Positions 25,186 to 33,688 of a stretch of DNA of 64,000 bases are shown here, one piece after another. The translations under genes and the position numbers were made by a program. Under the pieces are notes generated by a model. That model searched no databases. It was not told the origin of the DNA and worked only from the letters and a program-made list of their open reading frames with translations. How positions within the stretch are numbered: position 1 is the first letter of the stretch; each line of letters begins with the position of its first letter. Source of the DNA: an uncultured Pelagibacteraceae bacterium (lineage in GTDB: Bacteria > Pseudomonadota > Alphaproteobacteria > Pelagibacterales > AG-422-B15); assembly GCA_902544065.1 (NCBI GenBank), contig CACCAS010000001.1, positions 1 to 64,000 of the forward strand, in the 5' to 3' direction.

Positions 25186-26324
25186 AAGTTTTTGTATGTT
25201 GTTTCTACTAACTTTAAGGCTCTTTGATCGCCTAGCATAGATCCTGTGAGCAAATTCATTGTATACGCAAAACTCAGTCCATTTTCAGGGTCACCAAAAG
25301 CCATAGAGCCACCCCAACCAGTATGACCGAACGCTTTACTGCTCCTTCCAAAAAGTTTACCACCTCCCACACTGTACCCTGCACAGCTCCATTGCATCGG
25401 CGATTTCATAACATTATCATCACCACTGACAGCAACTGCTGTTACTAATTTAAAAGTTTCATTTGATATGAAGTTATTTGATTGATGATTAATAAAATGA
25501 TCATAAATTTTAGCAATAGATCGTGAATTTCCATGACAATTCATCGCGGGTATTTCGGCTAGTCTCCATTCTGAAGTATTTGCTGTTTTTGTTCTGTTAG
25601 CTGGATTGAGAAATGCGGTTAACAAATAATTATCAACGTTTTCTGGATTACTAAATGCTTTACGTAAACTTTCAGAACTTATTAACTCAGCAATATTGTT
25701 ATGATATATCTTAGGGGTTCCAATAAAACATTTTGCATCCAGGGGTTCACTCAGAAGTTCATACAAATTTTGTCCAACTGTTTTTTTTGTAATTCTTCTG
25801 ATTAATTCCCCTACAAGAAAACCGATAGTTTTGGGATGATAACAAATTTCTTTATTGGGTCCATGAAAAGGTTTTTGTTTTGCAAGCAATTCACAAACAT
25901 AATCCCATTTATAAAAGTCTGTTTCATCAAGAGGCTCCCTCCAACCATAAAGACCAGCTTGATGAGATAAAAGTGTTTTTACTTTAATGTCATCTTTTCC
26001 ATTTTCAGAAAACTCCGGCCAATAATCACAAACTTTCTTTTCTAATTCTAAATTACCTTTATCAATTAGTTTTGCAACTACCATAGCAACAATTCCTTTG
26101 CTGGTTGAATGAACATTGACAATTGTATCTTTATTCCAGCTAATTTTTTTGTCACGGTCTTGAAAACCACCGTAAAGATCAATAATCGGTTTACCATCTT
26201 TATAAACAGCAAATGATGCACCAATTTCATCATCACTTTCAATATTTCTCTTGAAAAGTTCATAGGTTTCTTGGAACTTTCCTTCAAATTCTCCATGCTC
26301 TGTAATAGAATCCATAGTGCTCAT
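25182..26324 (-). CDS. Beta-lactamase-fold serine hydrolase (EstB/LACTB-like)
   Basis: A 380-aa class C beta-lactamase-family esterase/peptidase. The SxxK nucleophile motif is STSK at residues 73-76, the second motif is YHPKTIGFLVGE, and HTGWGG substitutes for the KTG triad, a combination typical of EstB-type esterases rather than true beta-lactamases. No signal peptide is present. It is first in the operon with the GPH symporter, galactokinase and GH1. This suggests a role in removing an ester group from the imported glycoside, but this is inference; family members also act on amides and D-peptides. The start lies 46 bases from the divergent EamA gene. Confidence 0.87.
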   Translation of the reverse strand: MSTMDSITEHGEFEGKFQETYELFKRNIESDDEIGASFAVYKDGKPIIDLYGGFQDRDKKISWNKDTIVNVHSTSKGIVAMVVAKLIDKGNLELEKKVCDYWPEFSENGKDDIKVKTLLSHQAGLYGWREPLDETDFYKWDYVCELLAKQKPFHGPNKEICYHPKTIGFLVGELIRRITKKTVGQNLYELLSEPLDAKCFIGTPKIYHNNIAELISSESLRKAFSNPENVDNYLLTAFLNPANRTKTANTSEWRLAEIPAMNCHGNSRSIAKIYDHFINHQSNNFISNETFKLVTAVAVSGDDNVMKSPMQWSCAGYSVGGGKLFGRSSKAFGHTGWGGSMAFGDPENGLSFAYTMNLLTGSMLGDQRALKLVETTYKNL

Positions 26325-26370
26325 TTATAGTGTAATAAAATTAAATTTATATATTCTTCTTTTAGATTAT

Positions 26371-27279
26371 ATGAGCGAAGTAAATAACAAAACATATTTA
26401 ATTGGTTTTATTCTTGCCTTATCAGCTGGTTTGATATGGAGTTTCGGTGCACCTACTGTTCGCTATATGGTCGATGCTGAAATCTATCAATGGCATTATC
26501 TATTTTGTAGAGGCATTGTAGTTGCAACAATTCTCCTAATCTTTTTAATATATCAGGAAGGATTAGCATTCAGACATAATTTTAAAAGGGTAGGCATATC
26601 AGGTTTAATTGGTGGCTTGGGTCTAGCGTCAGCATTTATTTTTTTCATATTTGGAATGACTTTTACTTCTGCAGCAACAACGTTATTTATGATTGGAACT
26701 CAACCTTTATTCGCTGGACTGTTCGCCTATATTTTTCTTAGAGAAAAAGTTGGAATAATCACAGCTATCGCATGTTTTGTTTCGTTGTTCGGTATGTTTT
26801 TAATGGCATACAATGACTGGTATGCTGGCACAATTTTAGGTTGGACTTTTGGATTGTTTTGTTCAATTGGTTTTGCAATCTTCGCTGCAACTTTAAGATG
26901 GCAGCCTGATACTCCAAAATTTACAACGATCATTATTGCTGGGATTGCATGCTCATTATTTTCCATGTGCATGATCATTTATCTTAATGATGGTTATAGT
27001 ATGCCGCTTAGAAATATATTATTAAGTATGATGCATGGTTCTTTTGTAGCAACAGGGTTAATTCTTTTAAGTATAGGCGCACGCTATTTACCAGCAGCTG
27101 AATTCATGCTTCTTTCTCTTACCGAGGTTGTAGGGGGAGTCATATGGTGTTGGATACCTCTTTTTGGAGTTAATGAAGTACCTTCAACATTCACTCTTAT
27201 AGGAGGTATGATTATAATTATTGCAATAAGCTTCTATGCTTTAGGATCAAAACAGAAAACATCACCACCAACTTTATGA
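26371..27279 (+). CDS. EamA/DMT-superfamily transporter
   Basis: A 302-aa ten-helix drug/metabolite transporter made of two EamA repeats; LALSAGLIWSFGAPTVRYM opens the first and LGWTFGLFCSIGFAIFAATLRW the second. Members move amino acids, nucleobases or small metabolites in either direction. An earlier in-frame ATG at 26317 would add an 18-residue stretch that runs into the divergent hydrolase gene, so 26371 (MSEVNNK) is the better start. The iron alcohol dehydrogenase follows 16 bases later, so the transporter, dehydrogenase and dienelactone hydrolase may form an operon. Substrate unknown. Confidence 0.88.
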   Translation: MSEVNNKTYLIGFILALSAGLIWSFGAPTVRYMVDAEIYQWHYLFCRGIVVATILLIFLIYQEGLAFRHNFKRVGISGLIGGLGLASAFIFFIFGMTFTSAATTLFMIGTQPLFAGLFAYIFLREKVGIITAIACFVSLFGMFLMAYNDWYAGTILGWTFGLFCSIGFAIFAATLRWQPDTPKFTTIIIAGIACSLFSMCMIIYLNDGYSMPLRNILLSMMHGSFVATGLILLSIGARYLPAAEFMLLSLTEVVGGVIWCWIPLFGVNEVPSTFTLIGGMIIIIAISFYALGSKQKTSPPTL

Positions 27280-27295
27280 GTAAAGAGTTTATTGA

Positions 27296-28459
27296 ATGAA
27301 TGCAATAGTATCGACAAACTGGAACTATCCGACACCTATATGGTTTGGGCTTTCACGTAGACTTGAAATTATAGAGGCGCTTAATGAGTTATCTATAAAT
27401 AAACCAATGATTGTTACAGACCCAAATTTTGCAGAAAATGAAAATTTTATTGATATCCTTGCCATTCTTAAGAAGAAACAAATCGAATTCTCTATATTTT
27501 CAAATATAAAAGGCAATCCCACGGGTAAGAATGTAGTGGACGGTGTTCATCAATTCAATTCAAGTAAAAGTGATGGCATAATTATCATTGGCGGAGGAAG
27601 CTCTTTGGATGCTGGAAAGGCCATTGCCTTTATGTCGAAGCAGAAAGAGAACCTATGGTTTTTTGAAGATGTCAGCGACAATTGGAAACAAGCTGTAACA
27701 GATAATCTGCCACAAGTAATTGCAATGCCAACAACCTCAGGAACTGGTTCAGAGACAGGAAGAGCCTCACTTATTGTGGATGAAGCGGATTTGACAAAAA
27801 AAATTATTTTTCACCCATCTTTCTTGCCTGATTTAGTCGTTCTTGATCCTGAGTTAACTTTAAGCTTGCCCCCTCACTTAACTGCTGCGACGGGGATGGA
27901 TGCACTCGCACATTGTTTAGAAGCCTATTGTGCACGAGGGTTTCATCCAATGGCAGATGGGATAGCCTTAGAGGGAATTAAAAATGTAAAGGATCAATTG
28001 GTCACTGCTTATAACGAACCAAAAAATATTCATGCCAGAAGTAAGATGTTAGTAACATCGTCAATGGGTTCCACAGCTTTTCAAAAAGGATTAGGAGCTA
28101 TTCATTCATTGTCACATCCGATAAATGCAGTAAATGATATTCATCATGGGTTATCAAATGCTATTTTCATGCCTTATGTTCTTAACTTTAATAAAGATGC
28201 AATTGAAGATAGAATTATTTCTTTATCAAAATATTTAGATCTAAATAAGAAATCATTTGATGGATTTATGGAATGGATCTTGGACTTGAGAAGTAATCTT
28301 TCTATACCTCATACTCTTAAAGAGTTGAATGTTGATTTTGATTTTGACTTACTATCAGAAATGGCCATAAAAGATCCATCCACTCAACCTAATCCCAAAG
28401 ATATATCTTTAGATCAAATGAAGAGTCTTTACATAAATTCATACGAAGGTAACCTATAA
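27296..28459 (+). CDS. Iron-containing (group III) alcohol dehydrogenase
   Basis: A 387-aa NAD(P)-dependent, metal-dependent alcohol dehydrogenase. The cofactor loop IIIGGGSSLDAGKAIAF is intact. MPTTSGTGSETG is a family motif, and metal ligands lie in GMDALAHCLEAYC (Asp and His) and in SLSHPINAVNDIHHGLSNA (two His). This resembles group III enzymes of the 1,3-propanediol or 4-hydroxybutyrate/lactaldehyde type. The dienelactone hydrolase begins 2 bases downstream. The pair could oxidise an alcohol formed from hydrolysed substrate, but no pathway can be named. Confidence 0.9.
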   Translation: MNAIVSTNWNYPTPIWFGLSRRLEIIEALNELSINKPMIVTDPNFAENENFIDILAILKKKQIEFSIFSNIKGNPTGKNVVDGVHQFNSSKSDGIIIIGGGSSLDAGKAIAFMSKQKENLWFFEDVSDNWKQAVTDNLPQVIAMPTTSGTGSETGRASLIVDEADLTKKIIFHPSFLPDLVVLDPELTLSLPPHLTAATGMDALAHCLEAYCARGFHPMADGIALEGIKNVKDQLVTAYNEPKNIHARSKMLVTSSMGSTAFQKGLGAIHSLSHPINAVNDIHHGLSNAIFMPYVLNFNKDAIEDRIISLSKYLDLNKKSFDGFMEWILDLRSNLSIPHTLKELNVDFDFDLLSEMAIKDPSTQPNPKDISLDQMKSLYINSYEGNL

Positions 28460-28461
28460 CT

Positions 28462-29199
28462 ATGATTAAAACAGAAAAATTAATCTATGGCGCACTTAAT
28501 TCTGATCAAAAATTTGAAGGCTCAATCAGTTATGATGATTGCATAAGTACATCTCGTCCTGGTATACTTGTTTGTCATGCATATGGCGGGCATTCACCTT
28601 TTGATATTGGGAAATCTGAAAAATTGGCCGAATTAGGTTATTTTGCTTTTGCAATTGATCTTTATGGTCAAGGTAGACGTGGTTCTAATCCAGAGGAATC
28701 AATGGCGCTTATGAATGAATTTAATTCTGACCGAGTGTTGCTTCAAGAACGCATGATAAATGCGTTTGAAACTCTTAAAAAATTTGATCAAGTTGATAAG
28801 AATAAAACTGGAGCCATCGGTTTTTGTTTTGGTGGCAAATGTGCACTTGATCTTGCAAGATCTGGAGAGGACATAAAGGGAGTTGTTAGTTTCCACGGGC
28901 TTTATGATGCTCCAACAGCTAGTACTGGAAAGCAGTTAAAAGGGTCATTAAAAATTGATAGTTCGATCTTAATTTTGCATGGATATGATGATCCTATGGC
29001 TACTCCAAAAAGTATGATTGAACTCGCTGATGAATTAAATTCAAAAAAAGCTAAATGGCAAATTCACGCATATGGTAATGTGGGCCATGCCTTTACCAAT
29101 CCAGAAGCTAATCAGAAAGAAAGCGGATTATTTTATGACCGATACGCTGATGAGCATTCTTGGAATGAAATGAAAAATTTCTTTTCTAAAATATTTTAG
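28462..29199 (+). CDS. Dienelactone hydrolase family protein
   Basis: A 245-aa alpha/beta hydrolase. The nucleophile is Cys122 in IGFCFGGKCALD, with the acid in LHGYDDPM and the base in VGHAFTN; a cysteine nucleophile is the hallmark of the dienelactone hydrolase group. Cytoplasmic, without signal peptide. It is coupled to the upstream iron alcohol dehydrogenase and overlaps the 3' end of the convergent sulfatase gene by four bases. Members hydrolyse lactones or esters of dicarboxylates; the substrate here is not known. Confidence 0.88.
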   Translation: MIKTEKLIYGALNSDQKFEGSISYDDCISTSRPGILVCHAYGGHSPFDIGKSEKLAELGYFAFAIDLYGQGRRGSNPEESMALMNEFNSDRVLLQERMINAFETLKKFDQVDKNKTGAIGFCFGGKCALDLARSGEDIKGVVSFHGLYDAPTASTGKQLKGSLKIDSSILILHGYDDPMATPKSMIELADELNSKKAKWQIHAYGNVGHAFTNPEANQKESGLFYDRYADEHSWNEMKNFFSKIF

Positions 29200-30857
29200 T
29201 TATCCCAGTATAAATATTCATCGCCTTCAACATATTCTTGTCCTCCGTGCTTATCAATCAACACTGGGATTGACAGTGAGCTTTGAAACACAGGGGGTGA
29301 CTGTTCCTTCATATGGTTAGAGAGCATCAAATCAAGTTCTGATACTTTTATGGGATTAGCTTCAGCAAGATTATTTCTTTCAGTAGGGTCATTTGAAAGA
29401 TTGAATAGCCAATTTTTATTAATTTTTTCATCTTTAATGAGCTTCCATTCATTGTGCATTACTGTTTTAAGTCTTCCGGAGATCCAAAATAATGTTTCGT
29501 GTGGAGGTGTCTTAATTTCATTATTAATATACGGAATAAGGTTTTTTCCATCGATAATTCTATCATTGGGAATCTGTGCCCCAGCGGCCTCAGCAACTGT
29601 TGGCAAAATATCGTTTTGATGAATAGGATAATCATATACTGAGCCTGCCTCTATTTTATTTGGCCATTTGGCCATGAATGGTATATGCATGCCACCTTCA
29701 AAATGCGTTAGTTTCCAACCCCTATATGGCTTATTTATATTAGACAGATGTATATAATCCGCTCCCCCATTATCGCTTGAGAAAATGACAAGAGTGTTAT
29801 CTGAAATGCCAAGGTTCTCTAGTTTATCCAAAATTTTTCCAATGCCCCTATCTAGAGACTTCAACATTCCTGAGTATACTCTTAATTTATGTTGATCATC
29901 GCCTTGCAGATGATGAAAATGATCGTAATCTTCCTTTAGTGATTGAAGTGGGTTATGAGGTGCAAAGTGACCTAAATACAAAAAAAATGGTCTATTTCTA
30001 TTTTTCTCAATTACTTTGATCGCTTCATCAGTGTAGTAATCAGTTAAATATCCACCGGGTTCAAAGGGTTTGCTATTATTAAATGAAATAGAAAATTGTG
30101 ACGCAGACCATACCATATTATCAATAGCTTCATTTGTTTTTGCATTAACAACATTAGGATCATTTTTTGGAAGATAGAGACCACTAAGCATTTGAAGACT
30201 GTCATCAAAGCCCTGGTCAGTTGGTGTGGTCCCTTCAATTACTCCCAAATGCCATTTACCTATGTGGGCATTATAATAGCCTTCATTTTTTAAGACCTCG
30301 GCTATAGTTATTTCTTCTGGCGACATACCCGTACTGTACAAATCTACAAATTCCTCAGAAGCATTTTTATTTATCTCTGATTTTAATACTGGATCATCAA
30401 TATCGTTTACCCATTGAGCAAAAGTTTGTGCAATTTTAAAGTAGGGTGTAAACTCATAACCAAATCGGGTTGAATATCTTCCTGTCATTGTAGAAGCCCT
30501 TGAGGGAGAGCAGCTTGCACTAGCCGCATAACCTTTATTAAAAATAACTCCTTCTTTTCCAATTCGATCTATATTGGGAGTCATCAATGTTCCATCTCCA
30601 GCCCCTCCATTATAGAGAGAAATATCATTAAAACCTAAATCGTCAGCCAGTATTAAAATAATATTGGGTTTATTTGTTACTATTTTTTTATCGTCAGACG
30701 GTCCGTCTGGCCAGTTTACTTCAACACTTTCAGCCACTGGTCGTGCTGTATCAACGACAAATGGCAACCCCCAAACAAGTAGGTTTACACGATTTATCCA
30801 TAGGACAAGAGCGAGGATAAGCAGTGAAATAACCACAATTGATAATTTTTTTATCAT
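29196..30857 (-). CDS. Type I sulfatase (formylglycine-dependent), membrane-anchored
   Basis: A 553-aa arylsulfatase-family enzyme hydrolysing sulfate esters. The formylglycine motif CSPSR is at residues 116-120 and extends to SRASTMTGR; the calcium-site Asp72-Asp73 lie in ILADDLG, and IGKWHLG plus SSDNGGA are further active-site segments. Residues 5-33 form a hydrophobic helix with a basic N-terminus, so the enzyme should be tethered in the inner membrane facing the periplasm. Activation needs a formylglycine-generating enzyme, which is not in the window. Its ATG shares a base with the stop of the MBL gene upstream (TAATG). Substrate unknown, but it is the last gene of a four-gene coupled operon. 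Confidence 0.93.
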   Translation of the reverse strand: MIKKLSIVVISLLILALVLWINRVNLLVWGLPFVVDTARPVAESVEVNWPDGPSDDKKIVTNKPNIILILADDLGFNDISLYNGGAGDGTLMTPNIDRIGKEGVIFNKGYAASASCSPSRASTMTGRYSTRFGYEFTPYFKIAQTFAQWVNDIDDPVLKSEINKNASEEFVDLYSTGMSPEEITIAEVLKNEGYYNAHIGKWHLGVIEGTTPTDQGFDDSLQMLSGLYLPKNDPNVVNAKTNEAIDNMVWSASQFSISFNNSKPFEPGGYLTDYYTDEAIKVIEKNRNRPFFLYLGHFAPHNPLQSLKEDYDHFHHLQGDDQHKLRVYSGMLKSLDRGIGKILDKLENLGISDNTLVIFSSDNGGADYIHLSNINKPYRGWKLTHFEGGMHIPFMAKWPNKIEAGSVYDYPIHQNDILPTVAEAAGAQIPNDRIIDGKNLIPYINNEIKTPPHETLFWISGRLKTVMHNEWKLIKDEKINKNWLFNLSNDPTERNNLAEANPIKVSELDLMLSNHMKEQSPPVFQSSLSIPVLIDKHGGQEYVEGDEYLYWDN

Positions 30858-31927
30858 TAGTCAATATTTGTAATGTTAATCTCCTCGGAATTAACAGGCA
30901 AGATTGCCATAGTGCCATCGTCTGCCAATGTCCAGTTATCAGGTCGAACATCGTTCACGCCCTCGACAAAAAGTATCTTAGCAATAAAACTCTGAGGTGC
31001 AGGAATCAAATGATAAAAAATCAACTCTTTTACATTTGCTTCATTTGCAGCTTGAGCAGCCTCAATGGGCGAGGCATGATATTCTTGAATATCATAAAAA
31101 ATTTTTGATAACTGAGGTAATTGTATATTTTCAGACAGCTCTTCAGCCCTTCCTATCATTTTATAAGATAATGCATCATGAAAAAGTAAATCAGCATCTT
31201 TTGATTGTGCAATTAAGTTTGTACTGTAATCCGTGTCACCACTGATAACAATTGATCTTCCCTTGTAATCAAATCTGAAACCTAATGAAGGTTCAACAGG
31301 AGGATGATCAACTTCAAAAGCTGTGATTTTCAGCTTTTTATCATCAAAAATAACTGGATTATCTAAATCAATTATTGTGGTATTAAATCCTGCTACGTCT
31401 GAAGGAGCGACGTCTTCGCCGTGATGTAATGTTCGATACTCCATATCAAGCTCATATGCTCTACTGATACCCCCAGTAACTAATTGCGTCCCACGCGGTC
31501 CATATACTGGAAGTTTCTCTCCTCTGTTTTGAGCAACCCACGAATAAAGATGAAAGTCAGCCAAATCAGAGATATGATCAGAGTGTAGGTGAGTGAATAG
31601 TACTGCATCTAAATTACCAAGGTCTATCCCCCAATTTATTAAGTTCTGTCTACTGCCATCCCCAGTATCAACTACAAACATGTGCTCAGGTGTTTTGATC
31701 ATGATGCATGGCTCAGCCCTTCCCTCACCAGGCAAAGGTCCTCGTGATCCACAAACAAGCCCTATTATATAATCGCCCTCAAACGTTATGCGTTTATCTT
31801 GATTGTTTAATTGTGACTCAAAAATAAGATCAATAAGAAAATTTTGAACCAACGTATTTCGGATTCCAAAAAATGATATTATTAAAATCAAGATTGCAGC
31901 GATTAGGAAATAGTAAACTTTTTTCAC
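30857..31927 (-). CDS. MBL-fold metallohydrolase, membrane-anchored
   Basis: A 356-aa metallo-beta-lactamase-fold protein. The metal-binding signature HLHSDH is at residues 113-118. Further metal ligands are expected in the ISGDTDYS region and near FYHLIP. The order of motifs resembles the RNase Z/arylsulfatase-like MBL group, but residues 4-24 form a strong N-terminal membrane helix, which places the catalytic domain outside the cytoplasm and argues against tRNA processing. It is tightly packed between the sulfatase and a small membrane protein. I infer hydrolysis of a lactone, ester or phosphodiester in the periplasm; the actual substrate is unknown. Confidence 0.87.
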   Translation of the reverse strand: MKKVYYFLIAAILILIISFFGIRNTLVQNFLIDLIFESQLNNQDKRITFEGDYIIGLVCGSRGPLPGEGRAEPCIMIKTPEHMFVVDTGDGSRQNLINWGIDLGNLDAVLFTHLHSDHISDLADFHLYSWVAQNRGEKLPVYGPRGTQLVTGGISRAYELDMEYRTLHHGEDVAPSDVAGFNTTIIDLDNPVIFDDKKLKITAFEVDHPPVEPSLGFRFDYKGRSIVISGDTDYSTNLIAQSKDADLLFHDALSYKMIGRAEELSENIQLPQLSKIFYDIQEYHASPIEAAQAANEANVKELIFYHLIPAPQSFIAKILFVEGVNDVRPDNWTLADDGTMAILPVNSEEINITNID

Positions 31928-31928
31928 T

Positions 31929-32306
31929 TTAACTTGCTGATGTTCTCTTCGACGTGATTAGTAATAGAATTACGAGTAATATTTCGACAATGATAAATTG
32001 TATTGCAAAGGTTGCATCATGAATTCCCCACGAAAGTATTCTAAATAATGCTGTCACACCCAAAAGCATTGCTGGCGCATAAAACCAAATACTTTTCAGT
32101 GTATAGGCTGCAAGTATCATCATTGCGCCAATACAAAAGAAGTAACTCCCTATATCTCCAATTAGACTACTCCGGCCCAATCCTTCTGGTATAACCAATA
32201 TACCAAAGTTTGCTCCAGCATTGTAAGGGGATATTGCCCAGATAAGTCCAAGAATCAGAAATATAAATCCACTAATAGTTGTTAAAATAATTAAAAATTT
32301 GTTCAT
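31929..32306 (-). CDS. Small four-helix membrane protein, function unknown
   Basis: A 125-aa highly hydrophobic protein with four probable membrane helices (about residues 5-25, 48-68, 73-92 and 97-118) and a short basic C-terminus (TSKRTSAS). It may belong to DUF4345-like proteins, but I cannot be certain. No catalytic residues are visible. Its start overlaps the DJ-1/PfpI stop by four bases and its stop lies one base before the MBL start, so it is translated together with the membrane-anchored hydrolases and may help organise them. Confidence 0.75.
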   Translation of the reverse strand: MNKFLIILTTISGFIFLILGLIWAISPYNAGANFGILVIPEGLGRSSLIGDIGSYFFCIGAMMILAAYTLKSIWFYAPAMLLGVTALFRILSWGIHDATFAIQFIIVEILLVILLLITSKRTSAS

Positions 32307-33178
32307 GATTTATCCTCTATTATTTTCATTATCATTTGTGCAGTTTCGTGACCTGAATTTTGATTTTGCCCAGTTACAAATCTTTTTTCATTATCTACGA
32401 CAACGTGATTAGCAAATAAATCCCTAAATCCTGTTTTAGCTTCAAATATTACACCTGCCTTTTTCAACTCTTCTTCTGGATGTTGAGGTGTCATTTGTAT
32501 GCCGAGCTCTTTGACCTGCTTATCGGTCACACCAGTCATTTTCCTATTTGCAATTAGAATATTTCCATTTTTATCTTTAGCGTTAATTAACCCTAATGGA
32601 CCATGGCAAATAGCACCTATAATGCTACCTGCGTAATATGCTTCTGAAATCCCACTGGCTAATACCTCTGAGAAACCTAAGTCATATGCAGCACCCCACC
32701 CACCAGATAGAAACACGATATCATATTCTTTGAAGTTTACTTCTTCTACATTCATAGAGTTATTAAGTTTACCAATAGCTTTGACATCCTTATAAAATCT
32801 CTTGTCAGATGAAGATCTTATAAAATAAGAAGTAGTTGTTGGGTCTACGGGAATCTTACCTCCTTTAATGCTAGCAATATCAACCTTAATATTTGCATCG
32901 ATAAATTCATAATAGGGAGCTGTTAATTCTGAACTAGCTAAGCCTGAGGGTTTTCCTGAAACTTCACCTGGATAATTTAAAACTCCATGACTTGTAGATA
33001 CGATCAAAGCCTTTTTACCTTCTAAGTTAAAAGTTATTCCATCATAGTCAGGGTGTAGTCCCAAAGACTTCAATATGAATGGCATAATTATAATTGTGAT
33101 AACAGTTAGTGAAGTTAAGGCCAAAAGTGTTCTGACAACGGTTGATTTATACATGAGCGGATCATAATAGATTGACAC
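32303..33178 (-). CDS. DJ-1/PfpI family protein with N-terminal membrane anchor
   Basis: A 291-aa class I glutamine-amidotransferase-like protein of the DJ-1/ThiJ/PfpI group. The nucleophile elbow is GAICHGP with Cys191-His192; an acidic residue in LASSELTAP is the usual partner. Most relatives (Hsp31, glyoxalase III, PfpI) are cytosolic and about 190-230 aa. Here residues 14-39 form a membrane helix after a positively charged start, so the catalytic domain should face the periplasm. It heads the operon with the four-helix protein, the MBL hydrolase and the sulfatase. Possible activities are deglycase, glyoxalase or peptidase-like; none can be chosen from sequence alone. Confidence 0.85.
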   Translation of the reverse strand: MSIYYDPLMYKSTVVRTLLALTSLTVITIIIMPFILKSLGLHPDYDGITFNLEGKKALIVSTSHGVLNYPGEVSGKPSGLASSELTAPYYEFIDANIKVDIASIKGGKIPVDPTTTSYFIRSSSDKRFYKDVKAIGKLNNSMNVEEVNFKEYDIVFLSGGWGAAYDLGFSEVLASGISEAYYAGSIIGAICHGPLGLINAKDKNGNILIANRKMTGVTDKQVKELGIQMTPQHPEEELKKAGVIFEAKTGFRDLFANHVVVDNEKRFVTGQNQNSGHETAQMIMKIIEDKS

Positions 33179-33205
33179 AATTTTTCAATTACTTATGCTT
33201 TTCTG

Positions 33206-33688
33206 ATGTCGTATCTGTCAATACTTCCTGATAAGGTAAGTAACACTTATGAAGGTAAAACATTATCTCTGTGGGCAATGTACTTATACCTCACCGTTAT
33301 GACTTTTCGTTCATTAGTACATACATTTGCTGATGACGCAGGATTAAATTCAATCGCATCCATTACAGTATTCCCATTCATTGATGGTCTAGATCCAAAT
33401 CGAATTATATATTTGTTTGGTTCTCTATGGGGCGGAGCTCAAATTGTGTGTTTAGTATTTTCAATAATTATTGTATTGAAATATAAAAATTTACTGCCTT
33501 TAGTGTGGTTGCTGTTCATTTTTGATAATATCTTAAAACTAAGCGTATTGCAGCTTCGCTACCCCGGTCCCGAATATACAACATCAACAGCTCCAGGAGG
33601 TATTACTGGAACATTTATTATGCTTTTATTTACACTTATTATGTTTTACCTTTCAATATTGAGAAAGAAAGACATACATGGAAGTTAA
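33206..33688 (+). CDS. Membrane protein of unknown function
   Basis: A 160-aa protein with four predicted membrane helices (about residues 22-38, 66-86, 92-112 and 132-152). I do not recognise the family. An acidic/aromatic stretch (TFADDAGLNSIASITVFPFIDGLDPN) lies between helices 1 and 2. It diverges from the DJ-1 gene with a 27-base gap, so promoters of the two operons must overlap the 5' ends. It overlaps the next gene by 11 bases, so it heads an operon with a DUF1330-like protein, two GST-like proteins and an HCCA-isomerase-like protein. Confidence 0.72.
   Translation: MSYLSILPDKVSNTYEGKTLSLWAMYLYLTVMTFRSLVHTFADDAGLNSIASITVFPFIDGLDPNRIIYLFGSLWGGAQIVCLVFSIIIVLKYKNLLPLVWLLFIFDNILKLSVLQLRYPGPEYTTSTAPGGITGTFIMLLFTLIMFYLSILRKKDIHGS

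Noticed and set aside
30857-31927. MBL protein as ribonuclease Z
   Set aside because: The HLHSDH motif fits, but the N-terminal membrane helix and sulfatase operon context argue against a tRNA-processing role in the cytoplasm.
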